Source: Lathyrus oleraceus
Lineage: Eukaryota; Streptophyta; Magnoliopsida; Fabales; Fabaceae
Reading direction: 5' to 3'
NCBI RefSeq assembly: GCF_024323335.1
Contig: NC_066583.1
Span: 364,477,877-364,541,876 of the forward strand
Length of the DNA: 64,000 nucleotides
Below, one piece after another: positions 11,423 through 21,273 of the stretch. Position 1 is the first letter of the stretch; every line of letters starts with the position of its first letter. Position numbers and translations under genes: made by a program. The notes below the pieces were generated by a model. The model was not told where the DNA came from, did no database searches, and was given only the letters and a program-made list of their open reading frames with translations.

Positions 11423-14400
11423 ATGGATCTCCCAAATACAGATATCCTCGAGCTGAAGGACAAGATGACCGAGTTGATCAACATCATGCAAGGTTTTGCA
11501 GTTGGTCAAAAAGCTCTAGCTGACAAAGTCGAGAAGCTCGAGCGGGCTTCAGCGGCGAATAGTGGTGTTAACCTGGATGGAGTCTCCAACCAGGGGTTGG
11601 GTGGTTCTCGGGATGGTGGTAAGAGGACAACGGTCGGTATAGTGAATAACACTGCTGGAGGTTTCGGTGTTGCTGGTGGCCAACCTGGGTAGAATCTGAA
11701 AGACAGTCTGTTCCCGCCTTTCTTTGGGGTCGATGACGACAGAGAAGAAGATAGGGAAGCCGATCAGTTCTCGATGCACAACGAACCGTTCGGTCAGTAT
11801 GGTGCCCCACCATAGAACAAAGAGATTCAACTGCTGGCTGAGAAGATCCGAGCTTTGGAGAGCTATGCCACTCCTGGGGTGGTTAATATGTCAAACATGG
11901 GGTTGGTAGAGGGGATTGTGATCTCGCAGAAATTTAAAGCGCCCGCGTTTGACAGATATAATGGGAATTCTTGCCCTGAGACTCATCTTCAGGCATTAGT
12001 CCGTAAGATCTCAGCTTACACTATGGACCAAAAGCTGTGGATGTATTTCTTCCAGGACAGCCTGTCCGGAGGCTCACTGGAGTGGTACACCAAGCTGAAG
12101 TCGTCTGATATTAAGAATTGGCAGGATCTTGGGGACGCGTTCTTTAAACAATATCAGTTCAATGCTGATATGGCCCCGAGTCGTACCCAGCTGCAGGGTA
12201 TGTCTCAGAAGAATAACGAGGGGTTTAAAGAATACGCCCAAAGGTGGAGGGAGTTGGCTGCCAGAGTTCAACCTCCGCTAGTGGACAGAGAGATGTCTGA
12301 TCTCTTTATGGGGACTTTGCAAGGGGCGTTCACTGAGAGGATGGTCGGTTGTCCGGTGACCAACTTTTCAGATATAGTCGTGGCCGGAGAGAGAATTGAG
12401 AGCTGGTTGAAGCTCGGGAAGATTCAGGGTACAGCTTCGTCGTCTGGGTCGAAGAAGCCCTTCAGTAATGGCCAGAGAAAGAAAGAGGGTGATACCAGTG
12501 CGGTATATGCGCAAAGGGGACCCAGTAGGGATCGTTACTTTCAGCACACTGCTGCGGTAACTATTCCTGCTGAGCATCAGCCTGCACAGCAACAGCAACA
12601 ACCTCAACAACAAAGACAACCGTTTCAGCAGAGGCCACAGAGGGCCGGGTACCAAGTCAAGGGCCGAATGAATGACAGGAAGTTTGACAGGCCACCTGTG
12701 ACTTACTCTTTCTTGTTCAAGAAATTGCAAGACCTGGGGTTGGTACAACTAAGGACTTTGGCACCTTTGAGACCTGATCAAAGGCCAGCCAATTATGATG
12801 AAAATGCAAAATGCGAATTTCACTCAGGGGCGCCCGGACATAATATAGAGAACTGCAAAGCTTTTAAGCACACAGTTCAAGACCTGGTGGATTCGAAAGC
12901 AATCAACTTCGCACCATCTCCCAACGTCAATGTTAATCCCATGCCCGCGCACGGTCAAAAGGGGGTGAATGCTGTCTCGGGGAAGGACAAAGTGGGGTTG
13001 TTGTCTGTTGATCAATTGAAGACTCCTCTGGTTGAGGTTAAGAGGCAGTTGTTGAAGAATGGGGTTTATTCGGGTTGCGGTGTTGATTGTGCTGAGTGCA
13101 CTGTTGTTCAGAATGGATGTGATTTGTTGAGGAAGACTGTCCAGGGTCTGATGGACAAGGGGAGTATTTTGATTGAGAAGGTTGATGTGGGAAAAGAAGA
13201 GGTCTCCACCATAACAATTTATTTTGATCCGGTGGATTTGTCTACCCTTGCTGAGGCGGCTCCAGTTACCAACACGGTACCTGGACCAATTCCGTACGAC
13301 AAAGAGGATGTCGTGCCTTGGCATTATGGTGGAGAAGTGTACTGTAATGGTGAGAAGGTGGAAGACCAGACTGCAAGTGAAACCACCGTGTCAAAGGTGG
13401 ATAATGCCGGTCCCAGCGGTTTCACCCGCAGTGGAAGACTGTTTGCTCCAGATGCCTTGAGAGGAGGAGAAGGAGAAAAAGAGAAAAAAGAAAAGGCTGA
13501 GGCTTTAGCCAGGGCAAAAGGGAAAGCAGTGGTTGGTGATGGTACTCCAGTAGTGACACCGGCGCCGGTTGGGTCGGAAGAGAAGCTTGATGATGATGCA
13601 GAAGAATTCTTGAGGATCATCAAGAAGTCTGAGTACAAGTTGGTTGACCATTTGCAACAAACTCCCTCCAAAATATCCATTTTATCGTTGCTGTTAAGCT
13701 CTGAGGGGCATAGAGAGGCTCTGATGAAAATCTTGAAGAAGGCCTATGTTCCTCAAGAGATAACCATTAACCAGTTGGAGACGGTCGTGTCTAACGTGCA
13801 TGCCAGCCATGGGTTGGGTTTTACAGACATGGACTTGACTGTGGATGGGAGAAATCACAACCGGGCATTACACATCGCAATGGAGTGTAAAGGGGCCGTG
13901 CTTTCGCATGTGCTGGTTGATACCGGCTCCTCCTTGAATGTGTTGCCAAAGAAGGCTCTGGCAAAGCTGAATTGTGACGGGCTGATTCTGACTCCCACTG
14001 ATCTGATAGTGCGGGCATTTGATGGGTCAAAGCGGGCCGTATTTGGAGAAGTTGAGCTTCCGGCGAAGATAGGCCCAGAGGTGTTCAAGTCGACTTTCTA
14101 TGTCATGGATATTCAGCCGGCATACAGTTGCTTGTTGGGTAGGCCGTGGATTCATGCTGCTGGGGCAGTGACTTCGACTTTGCACCAGAAACTGAAGTAT
14201 ATCTGGGAAGGCCAAGTCGTCACTGTGTGCGGAGAAGATGACATATTTGTCAGTCACCTGTCATCATTCAAATATGTGGAGATGGACGGCGAAATCTGGG
14301 AGACGCCCAGTCAAGCATTCGAAACCGTTAAGGTGGAGAATGCTCTTTTTGCAAAAGAGGAGGAGAAACCGTCCATTGCTTCGTACAAGCAGGCCGCTGA

Positions 14401-14701
14401 GGTGGTGAAGAATGGAGAGGCTCCTGGTTGGGGAAGGATGATGGATATCTCTGCAAAGAAAGACCGCTTCGGAGTGGGGTATCAGCCGAACAGAGACTCA
14501 TCAGAACAAGGCAGAGGACGCCGTACGCCAGTCACATTCACCAGTGCCGGAATGCTGGATCCGGATCACATCTGCATGATGAGTGATGACGCTGAGAGTG
14601 ACTGCGACATTGACCGGTGGATAAAGCCGTGCGCACCAGGGATGGGAATCCAGAACTGGAAGGCTGAAAAGATCATCCGGGTCACTCTGCTGGAAGAGTA
14701 A
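11423..14701 (+). pseudogene. gag-pro of element 1, two nonsense codons
   Basis: One frame of about 1,092 codons from the ATG of MDLPNTD. It holds a predicted coiled coil (KMTELINIMQG...LADKVEKLERA), the retrotransposon Gag capsid region (about 12000-12400, with MYFFQDSLSGGSLEWY), a Gln-rich linker (about 12580-12640), a zinc-knuckle-like CEFHSGAPGHNIENC (a variant of CCHC with H for the second C), and an aspartic protease with the active site DTGSSLNVLP (about 13920) and LLGRPWIH. Gag packages the RNA and protease matures the polyprotein. Two in-frame TAG codons (11690-11692, 11813-11815) replace CAG codons present in element 2, so Gag is cut near its N-terminus; the frame is then open from the ATG at 11855. 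The stop at 14699-14701 lies two bases inside the intron. The first 140 codons may be longer if the open upstream frame is used. Confidence 0.9.
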
Positions 14702-14971
14702 TATTTTCCTGTTTCAATTTTATATGCATGAAAGCCATACGTGTTGCCCGACACGTAATGGTTCATTGTAAGGGCCACCTCATGTCTAAATTTTCAAATT
14801 TTGCATCATCGAATAAAAGGATGTTTTTCAGTTAAAAGCGGTGTTCCCTGTTTTTCATTTATTTTTGCAGTTTAAAAAATAAACAAAATAAAAATGGCAA
14901 TGTTTTCATTTTTCTTTTTCAATTTGTCTCGTTCCGGTTCTAAAGCAATGCATGAATCCACATTCATGCAG
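14698..14971 (+). other. candidate intron between gag-pro and pol, 274 bp
   Basis: A donor GTAATA (14698-14703) overlaps the gag-pro stop, and an acceptor ends CATGCAG (14965-14971). Removal keeps the reading frame from protease into pol. Element 2 has the same boundaries and exactly the same length (52122-52395), although the interior differs. Ogre elements are known to splice an intron at this junction. The intron contains AATAAA at 14812-14817, conserved in element 2, so unspliced RNA could be polyadenylated after gag-pro. Confidence 0.7.
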
Positions 14972-17900
14972 ATGCGATCAGTCTCCGGATCTCATTGATA
15001 ACAATCCTGTTACACCCTTGTATGACTTCGACAATCCGATCTATCAAGCCGAAGAAGAAGACGAAGAAGATTGTGAACTGCCAGGGGAATTAGCCAGGTT
15101 GTTGAAACAAGAGGAGAAGGTGATTCAGCCGCATGAAGAGCAGATTGAAACGGTGAATCTGGGTACCGACGAGGTCAAGAGAGAAGTGAAAATCGGGGCT
15201 GCTTTGGAGGAAAGTGTTAAGAGCAGAATGGTAGCATTATTGAAAGAGTATGTCGACATCTTTGCCTGGTCTTATCAAGATATGCCAGGGTTGGATACCG
15301 ATATCGTTGTGCACAAGCTACCGTTGAGAACAGATTGTCCTCCAGTGAAGCAGAAATTGCGCAGAACACGACCTGACATGGCGATGAAAATCAAAGAAGA
15401 AGTGCAGAAGCAGTGGGATGTTGGTTTCCTTGCTGTCACTAATTATCCGCCATGGATCGCAAATATCGTGCCAGTCCCGAAGAAAGATGGCAAAGTGAGA
15501 ATGTGTGTGGACTACCGAGACCTGAACAGAGCTAGTCCGAAGGATGATTTTCCATTACCTCACATTGATGTGTTGGTAGACAATACAGCTCAATTCTCGG
15601 TGTTTTCCTTCATGGATGGCTTTTCTGGCTATAATCAAATCAAAATGTCGCCAGATGATATGGAGAAAACAACGTTCATTACACCGTGGGGCACCTTTTG
15701 TTACAAGGTGATGCCATTCGGTCTCAAGAACGCCGGTGCTACTTATCAGAGGGCCATGGTGACTTTGTTTCATGATATGATTCATCATGAAATTGAATGC
15801 TATGTTGATGACATGATAGCAAAGTCCCAGACAGAAGAGGGGCATTTGGTAGATCTGGCCAAGTTGTTCGACCGGCTGAGACAGTTCAGACTGAGGTTGA
15901 ATCCGAACAAGTGCACTTTCGGAGTGCGGTCCGGTAAATTGCTGGGGTTCATTGTAAGTGAGAAAGGAATCGAGGTTGATCCTGCTAAAGTAAAAGCAAT
16001 AAGAGAAATGCCTAAACCGAGAACAGAGAAGGAGGTTCGTGGTTTCTTAGGTAGATTGAACTACATTTCACGGTTCATATCTCACCTAACAGCCACGTGT
16101 GAACCGATATTCAAGTTGTTAAGAAAAGATCAAACGGTCAGGTGGAATAATGATTGCCAAGCGGCATTCGAAAAAATAAAAGAGTATTTGCAGGAGCCTC
16201 CGATTCTGATGCCTCCTGTGGAGGGAAGACCGTTAATTTTGTACCTGACAGTCCTCGAGGGGTCAATGGGGTGTGTATTGGGGCAGCATGACGAGTCTGG
16301 TCGAAAAGAGCATGCCATATACTACCTTAGCAAAAAGTTTACCGACTGTGAAACGAGATATTCACTGCTCGAGAAAACTTGTTGTGCTTTGGTCTGGGCT
16401 GCTCGCCGACTAAGGCAGTATATGCTGGTTCATACCACTTTATTGATTTCCAAGATGGATCCAATCAAGTACATTTTTGAGAAGCCAGCATTGACCGGAC
16501 GGGTTGCGAGGTGGCAAATGATTTTGACTGAATATGATATACAGTATACCTCTCAGAAGGCGATCAAGGGGAGTGTATTGTCTGATTACCTCGCTCAGCA
16601 ACCCATTGATGATTATCAACCGATGAAGTTTGAATTCCCTGATGAGGACATCATGTTTCTCAAATCGAAAGATTGCGAGGAACCAATCCCGGAGGAGGGG
16701 CCTGACCCTGAATCCGAATGGATTCTGATGTTTGATGGGGCCGTTAACGTGAATGGAAGCGGTGTTGGTGCTGTTTTGGTTACACCGAAAGGATCCCACA
16801 TTCCTTTTGCTGTCCGGCTAACATTTGAGTGCACCAACAACGTGGCTGAGTACGAAGCTTGTATATTGGGGATTGAAGAGGCGATTGATTTGAGGATCAA
16901 GAACCTCGTCATATATGGAGATTCAGCTCTGGTTGTTAATCAGGTTAACGGAAAATGGTATACGCATCAATCTCATTTAGTGCCATATCGGGATTATACG
17001 AGGAGATTGTTGACGTTTTTCACCAAGGTGAAGATGCATCATGTGCCCAGAGAAGAGAATCCTTTGACAGATGCTTTGGCTACTATGGCTGCCCTGATTA
17101 AGGTGCAGTGGTGGAATCAGTTCCCCAGTGTTGAGGTAGGTCGTCTGGATAGACCGGCTTATGTGTTTGTTGTTGATACAACGTCTGATGATGAGAAGCC
17201 GTGGTATTACGATATCAAGCGCTATCTAGAGACTCGAGAGTATCCTGAGGGAGCATCTAAGAAGGACCGAAAGACTCTGCGGAGGTTGGCCATGGTGTTT
17301 TACCTGAATAAGGATGGGGTTTTATACAAGAGGAATTTTGATTGGGTCTTGCTCAGATGTGTCGATGATAAAGAAGCAAGCCAATTGATGAAAGAGGTTC
17401 ACGAGGGATCGTTCGGTACCCATGCCAGTGGGAATGCGATGGTAAAGAAGCTGCTGAGGGCAGGCTATTATTGGATGACAATGGAGGCCCAATGTTTCAA
17501 TTTCGTGCGGAAGTGTCATAAATGCCAGATTTATGCTGATAAGGTGCACGTGCCTCCAAATTCGTTGAGTTTGATGTCGTCTCCGTGGCCGTTTGCTATG
17601 TGGGGCATTGATATGATCGGAAAGATTGAGCCTACGGCTTCGAATGGGCACAAATTCATATTAGTGGCTATTGATTACTTCACCAAGTGGGTTGAAGCAG
17701 CCTCTTATACGAACATGACGAAGCAGGTCGTTGCCAGGTTTCTCAAGAGAGACATCATTTGCCGATATGGGGTTCCCGAGAGAATCATTACTGATAATGG
17801 TTCTAATTTGAATAACTAAATGATGGCAGAACTGTGCCGGGAATTCAAGATTGAACATCACAATTCTTCTCCCTATCGTCCGAAGATGAATGGGGCGGTT

Positions 17901-18467
17901 GAGGCAGCCAATAAGAATATAAAGAAGATTGTGCAGAAAATGGTGGTAACCTATAAAGACTGGCATGAGATGTTGTCGTTTGCATTGCATGGGTATCGAA
18001 CGTCGGTGTGCACATCTACTGGGGCAACGCCTTTCTCATTGGTATATGGAATGGAAGCGGTGTTACCGGTTGAGGTCCAAATTCCCTCTTTGAGAGTCCT
18101 GATGGACGTGAAGAAATTGCAAGAGGCTGAGTGGATAAGGACCCGGTATGAAGAGTTAAGCCTGATTGAAGAAAAGAGGCTGGCAGCCATCTGTCATGGG
18201 CAGTTATACCAGCAACGGATGAAGCGTGCTTTTGACAGAAAGGTACGACCTCGGGTGTATCACGTGGGTGATATGGTGCTGAAAAGGATCCTTCATCCTC
18301 AAAACGATCGAAGGGGCAAATGGACACCCAATTATGAAGGTCCGTTCGTGGTCAAGAAGGTCTTCTCTGGCGGAGCCTTGCTGTTAACGACCATGGATGG
18401 CGAAGATTTTCCATCCCCTGCAGATGCGGACGCAGTTAAAAAATGCTTCGTAAAAGAGACCCGCTAG
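14952..18467 (+). pseudogene. pol of element 1: RT, RNase H, aRNase H, integrase; one stop
   Basis: Opens with an acidic linker, then reverse transcriptase (CVDYRDLNRASPKDDFPLPHID near 15500, FSFMDGFSGYNQIKM, catalytic YVDD at about 15801). The gypsy RNase H follows (about 16225-16440). A second RNase H-like domain of archaeal type (FDGAVNVNGSGVG from about 16730, then EYEACILGIEEAI and YGDSALVVNQVNG) is the Tat-group hallmark. Integrase has a zinc-binding region (HKCQIYAD near 17520), the core Asp in GIDMIG (about 17610), TDNGSN (about 17790) and the Glu region EAANKN (about 17905). A TAA at 17817-17819 interrupts the integrase core between the second Asp and the Glu; element 2 has a Lys codon there. 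The upstream part could still be made, but no complete integrase. If the intron is spliced, translation enters at 14972 rather than at the ATG at 14952. Confidence 0.93.
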
Positions 18468-18654
18468 ACGAAAAGAACAAAATAGTCCAGGAAAAAAGGG
18501 GCATCCCGGCGAACCAAAAAACAGAAAGAAAGGTTCGGGCAAAAATTAGGGATAAAAAGAAAGAACTGTACACCCTCGGCAAGTCGAAAACCTGAAAAGG
18601 CGACTTGGGCAAAAAAGGTATCCCGGTGGACTGAAAACCCGAAAGGGCGGTCCA
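18464..18654 (+). other. array of four stem-loops at the pol stop codon
   Basis: Four inverted repeats spaced 46-70 bp apart: CTAGAC/GTCCAG (18464-18490, one mismatch), CGAACC/GGTTCG (18510-18537), CAAGTCG/CGACTTG (18580-18607) and TGGACTG/CGGTCCA (18627-18654, one G-U pair). The last two share one architecture: a 7-bp stem, an AAAA bulge on the 5' side, a 3-bp inner stem and a GAAA tetraloop. Linkers repeat the words GGGCAAAAA and ATCCCGG. Element 2 keeps all four stems (48444-48631), with changes that preserve pairing and keep the loops GNRA. Likely a cis-acting RNA; role unknown. Confidence 0.65.
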
Positions 18655-18691
18655 GGAAAAAGAGGGATTGAGACGAACAACTGCGTCTGAC

Positions 18692-18853
18692 ATGATCGTT
18701 GCTTTGGATAAGGCATCATGGATAATACCCGATGGGGATCAATCGGAATCGTCTTGTTCAGAAGGCAGAAAGCAAGGGAAGTCTGAGGACATATGGGGTG
18801 TAACTGAGTTGGAACTCGATGAGATCACGGGTTTCACATTGCCATTAGGATAG
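18692..18853 (+). CDS. small conserved ORF downstream of pol (53 aa), unproven
   Basis: An ATG frame ending ELDEITGFTLPLG with a TAG stop, right after the stem-loop array. Element 2 has a 54-codon counterpart (48242-48406) that differs by one in-frame 3-bp insertion and a handful of substitutions. The last 22 codons have only one difference, which is synonymous. This could be a short accessory peptide, or simply a nucleotide-level conserved block. There is no recognisable domain and no downstream start signal to judge from. Confidence 0.35.
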   Translation: MIVALDKASWIIPDGDQSESSCSEGRKQGKSEDIWGVTELELDEITGFTLPLG

Positions 18854-19429
18854 ATTTTTCCTTTTGTGCGCAATTACCTCTTTTCAGGAATTGCTTCCTT
18901 TGTATTGCTCAATTTGAGCCACACTTTTCAATCAATAAAATGCATATTCAGTCAAATAATTTTGTTTTTGTTTTTCATTACCGCTTTGATTGCAAAAAAC
19001 ATCTGATTATTTTGATAAAGAATCTTGCATTTTAAGACATACAGGTCCCTTCCAATGCATGTTTATAAGATTGAAAGCTTGAAATCTTATTCGGAAGGTT
19101 GAGTGACTCAAGTGTTGAAATCTTGACACGCCTGGGGCACGGTTTTATCTAATGATCTCTTTTGCAGGTACTGTTAGATATTTCCCCTCACTTGCAGGTT
19201 GTGATGTGGAAGCTCTTGGACGAGACGATCCCCATGGAGTCCAATCAGGGACGAATGAATGGAAGAACGGTGAAAAGACGGCGAGGCGTACGACGATCCT
19301 TGGAATTAATCAAGAAGACTCTTCAAAGTCGGAAAATTGAAAAGTCTATATAAATCCCAGGGGTTCGCTCTCCGTCGAGTACGGAGCGGTTGGGAATACA
19401 AGATGATGGAGCAGAAAAGGTCCAGACGA
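18854..19429 (+). other. 3' untranslated region of element 1, first part
   Basis: No gene. Conserved in element 2. Contains AATAAA at 18934-18939 in the context AATCAATAAAATGC, also kept in element 2, a possible internal polyadenylation signal for a message ending before the 3' LTR. A short hairpin CTCCG/CGGAG lies around 19370-19386 (loop TCGAGTA). Confidence 0.5.
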
Positions 19430-19850
19430 GTCAGGATGCATATCCCCAAGCAGAGTCGTGAGGACCAACCCCCCAGCAGATCCAAGGTCTGTAGGTTCCC
19501 CTAGCAGGGTCAGGATGGTTATCCCCAGCGGGTTTCGGATCAATATTCCCCAGTCGCCAGGCCTGAAGGTTGCGTTTTCCCCAGCGGAAGTATCTGTGTG
19601 CGGTGATTACCCAAGCAGAGCCGGGATTGATGTCCCCAGCAAGTCAAAGACAGTTGTATCCCCACAGAGTGCAGTGGTGGATTCTCCCCAGCAATTCCCC
19701 AAGCGGATTGAGTGCAAAGGAGGTTCTTCCCCAGCAAGGGTTGCCTTCTCCCAACAGCAGCACTATTCCCCAGCAGGGCGGAATCGGAGTGTTGACGAGT
19801 TCCTCAGCAGAGTGTCTCGTGCTCCCCAGAAGAGTCCCTCGAGGGGGATG
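19430..19850 (+). repeat. degenerate CCCCAGC-type repeat array
   Basis: About 15 copies of CCCCAGC or close variants (CCCCAAGC, CCCCAGAAG) spaced mostly 20-35 bases apart. Element 2 has the same array (46745-47420, reverse orientation). One frame is open across it in both copies (19458-19877 here), but the differences between the two copies mostly change amino acids, so it is probably not a protein gene. Confidence 0.6.
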
Positions 19851-20069
19851 CTTTTTATACATGCATCATGTAAATAGTATAGCACATTGCATAATAAATC
19901 GCGTAGCATTTCCATAATTATGGAGCATTACGCAGAAAAATCAATCATGCATCATATTGCAAGCATGAGCTAGTCTCAGACCGTGGTTACCGTTTGAGAT
20001 TTGGTTCTGCCTGAGGGTAAAGATGTTGCTCCGAGGAGTTTGGCACCGTTTTTTATCAACAGTACTTCA

Positions 20070-20087
20070 CCAGTAGTGCGATACTGG
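20070..20087 (+). promoter_or_regulatory. 3' UTR hairpin copy 1, GTGCGA loop
   Basis: CCAGTA/TACTGG perfect 6-bp stem with loop GTGCGA. Lies in a module of about 165 bp that is tandemly duplicated, with the second hairpin at 20235-20252. Confidence 0.6.
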
Positions 20088-20234
20088 AGGAAACTTTTCC
20101 GTCGGACGGAGATGGGAATGTTACGCGATCAGCGCGACTCAAGCCGTGGTTACCGCTTGAGATTTGGTTTCACCGGATGGTGAAGGTGTTACTCTGAGGA
20201 GTTTAGCATCATGATGTCAGATCAGAAGTATTCC

Positions 20235-20252
20235 CCAGTAGTGCGATACTGG
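20235..20252 (+). promoter_or_regulatory. 3' UTR hairpin copy 2, GTGCGA loop
   Basis: The same stem and loop as at 20070. Flanking TTCC and GGAA add four pairs across a single bulged A, giving a 10-bp stem. Followed at once by another hairpin CTCCG/CGGAG (20262-20276). Element 2 retains both copies with pairing preserved (46407-46424, 46509-46526). Confidence 0.6.
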
Positions 20253-20606
20253 AGGAAACTTCTCCGTCGAGCGGAGATGGAAATGAAAACAAAGGATGTT
20301 ACGCGATCAGCGCGACTAACGGGGTTCAAATGGAGAAAAGGAAATGTTGAGGCATTTTCTGGAGATCGGGATTCAAATAGAGATTGGAGTTGAAGATTAA
20401 TATCCGGGATGAGGTCCTCAGGATTATCTTCTGTTCATGTGTCACCTTAGACTTTGGTTGAGGCCAATGGAAGTCGTTATGGGTGTCTTCTGAAGAAGAG
20501 ATGCACATGTTACCTTCCTTTTTGTGAAGGTGTACCCTCTGATATGTCGCCCTCAGAGTGGTTTGGTGTTATTTCCGATGTTGCCAGCGGAATTATCACG
20601 AGAAAT

Positions 20607-20900
20607 GGGAGAACGGGGTTCAAATGGAGAAAAGAAATGTTGAGACATTTTCTGGAGAACGGGGTTCAAATGGAGAAAAGAAATGTTGAGACATTTTCTG
20701 GAGAACGGGGTTCAAATGGAGAAAAGGAGACACGAGGTGTTTTCTGGAGAATGGAGTTCACAATGGCGATCGCAAGTTATCGTCAGGCGACTGGGGTTCA
20801 AATGGAGAAAAGGAGACACGAGGTGTTTTCTGGAGAATGGGGTTCATTATGTTGGCAAACAAGGTGTCGGGGTTCAAATGCAATGATCTGGGATCATTTG
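20607..20900 (+). repeat. 46-bp tandem repeat array in the 3' UTR
   Basis: Units containing GGGGTTCAAATGGAGAAAAG and TTTTCTGGAGAA start at 20611, 20657 and 20703 (exact 46-bp period), then continue with diverged or truncated units to about 20900. An isolated unit lies at about 20318-20365. Element 2 has a homologous array with a different unit number and order (45760-46060). Hypervariable tandem arrays in this position of Ogre-type elements are known seeds of satellite DNA. Confidence 0.8.
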
Positions 20901-21258
20901 CGAAGAAAATTTCGGGGTTCAAGAAAAGAAAAAGAGAAATTATCAGGAAATTTCGGGGTTCAAAGAAAATGAGCAAAAAATAATAATCCCCAGCGGATGT
21001 GGTATTCAGGCCATGGTTACCCCTGTGTTACCATTTATTTTGGTATCCAGGTCGACGATGCTGTTTCGGTGATCAGGCCGACTTTCTCCGTTCCAGACGG
21101 ATGTTTGTTTCAAGATTGTGTTCTTTGCCGATTCTGACAGGCATCGTTAATTATATCCCATCAGAGTGCAAATTGTTCGTCTGTTCTTGGTATTCAATCA
21201 CTCTTCATCCTGATCATCTGAAAGTCGAGGCTATTCATATCGACAGGTTCACAGTGGA

Positions 21259-21273
21259 TTGAATAGGGACAGC
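21259..21273 (+). other. polypurine-tract region of element 1
   Basis: TTGAATAGGGACAGC directly abuts the 3' LTR. Element 2 has the matching sequence GATTGAATAGGGGCAGC on its own strand. This is the plus-strand priming site for reverse transcription. Confidence 0.75.

Noticed and set aside
19458..19877. Open frame of 139 codons across the CCCCAGC array, with a 173-codon counterpart in element 2 (46728-47249)
   Set aside because: The C-terminal parts align (for example DEFLSRVSR), but by eye most nucleotide differences between the two copies change the amino acid (about 14 against 2 silent in about 48 codons). That argues against selection for protein.
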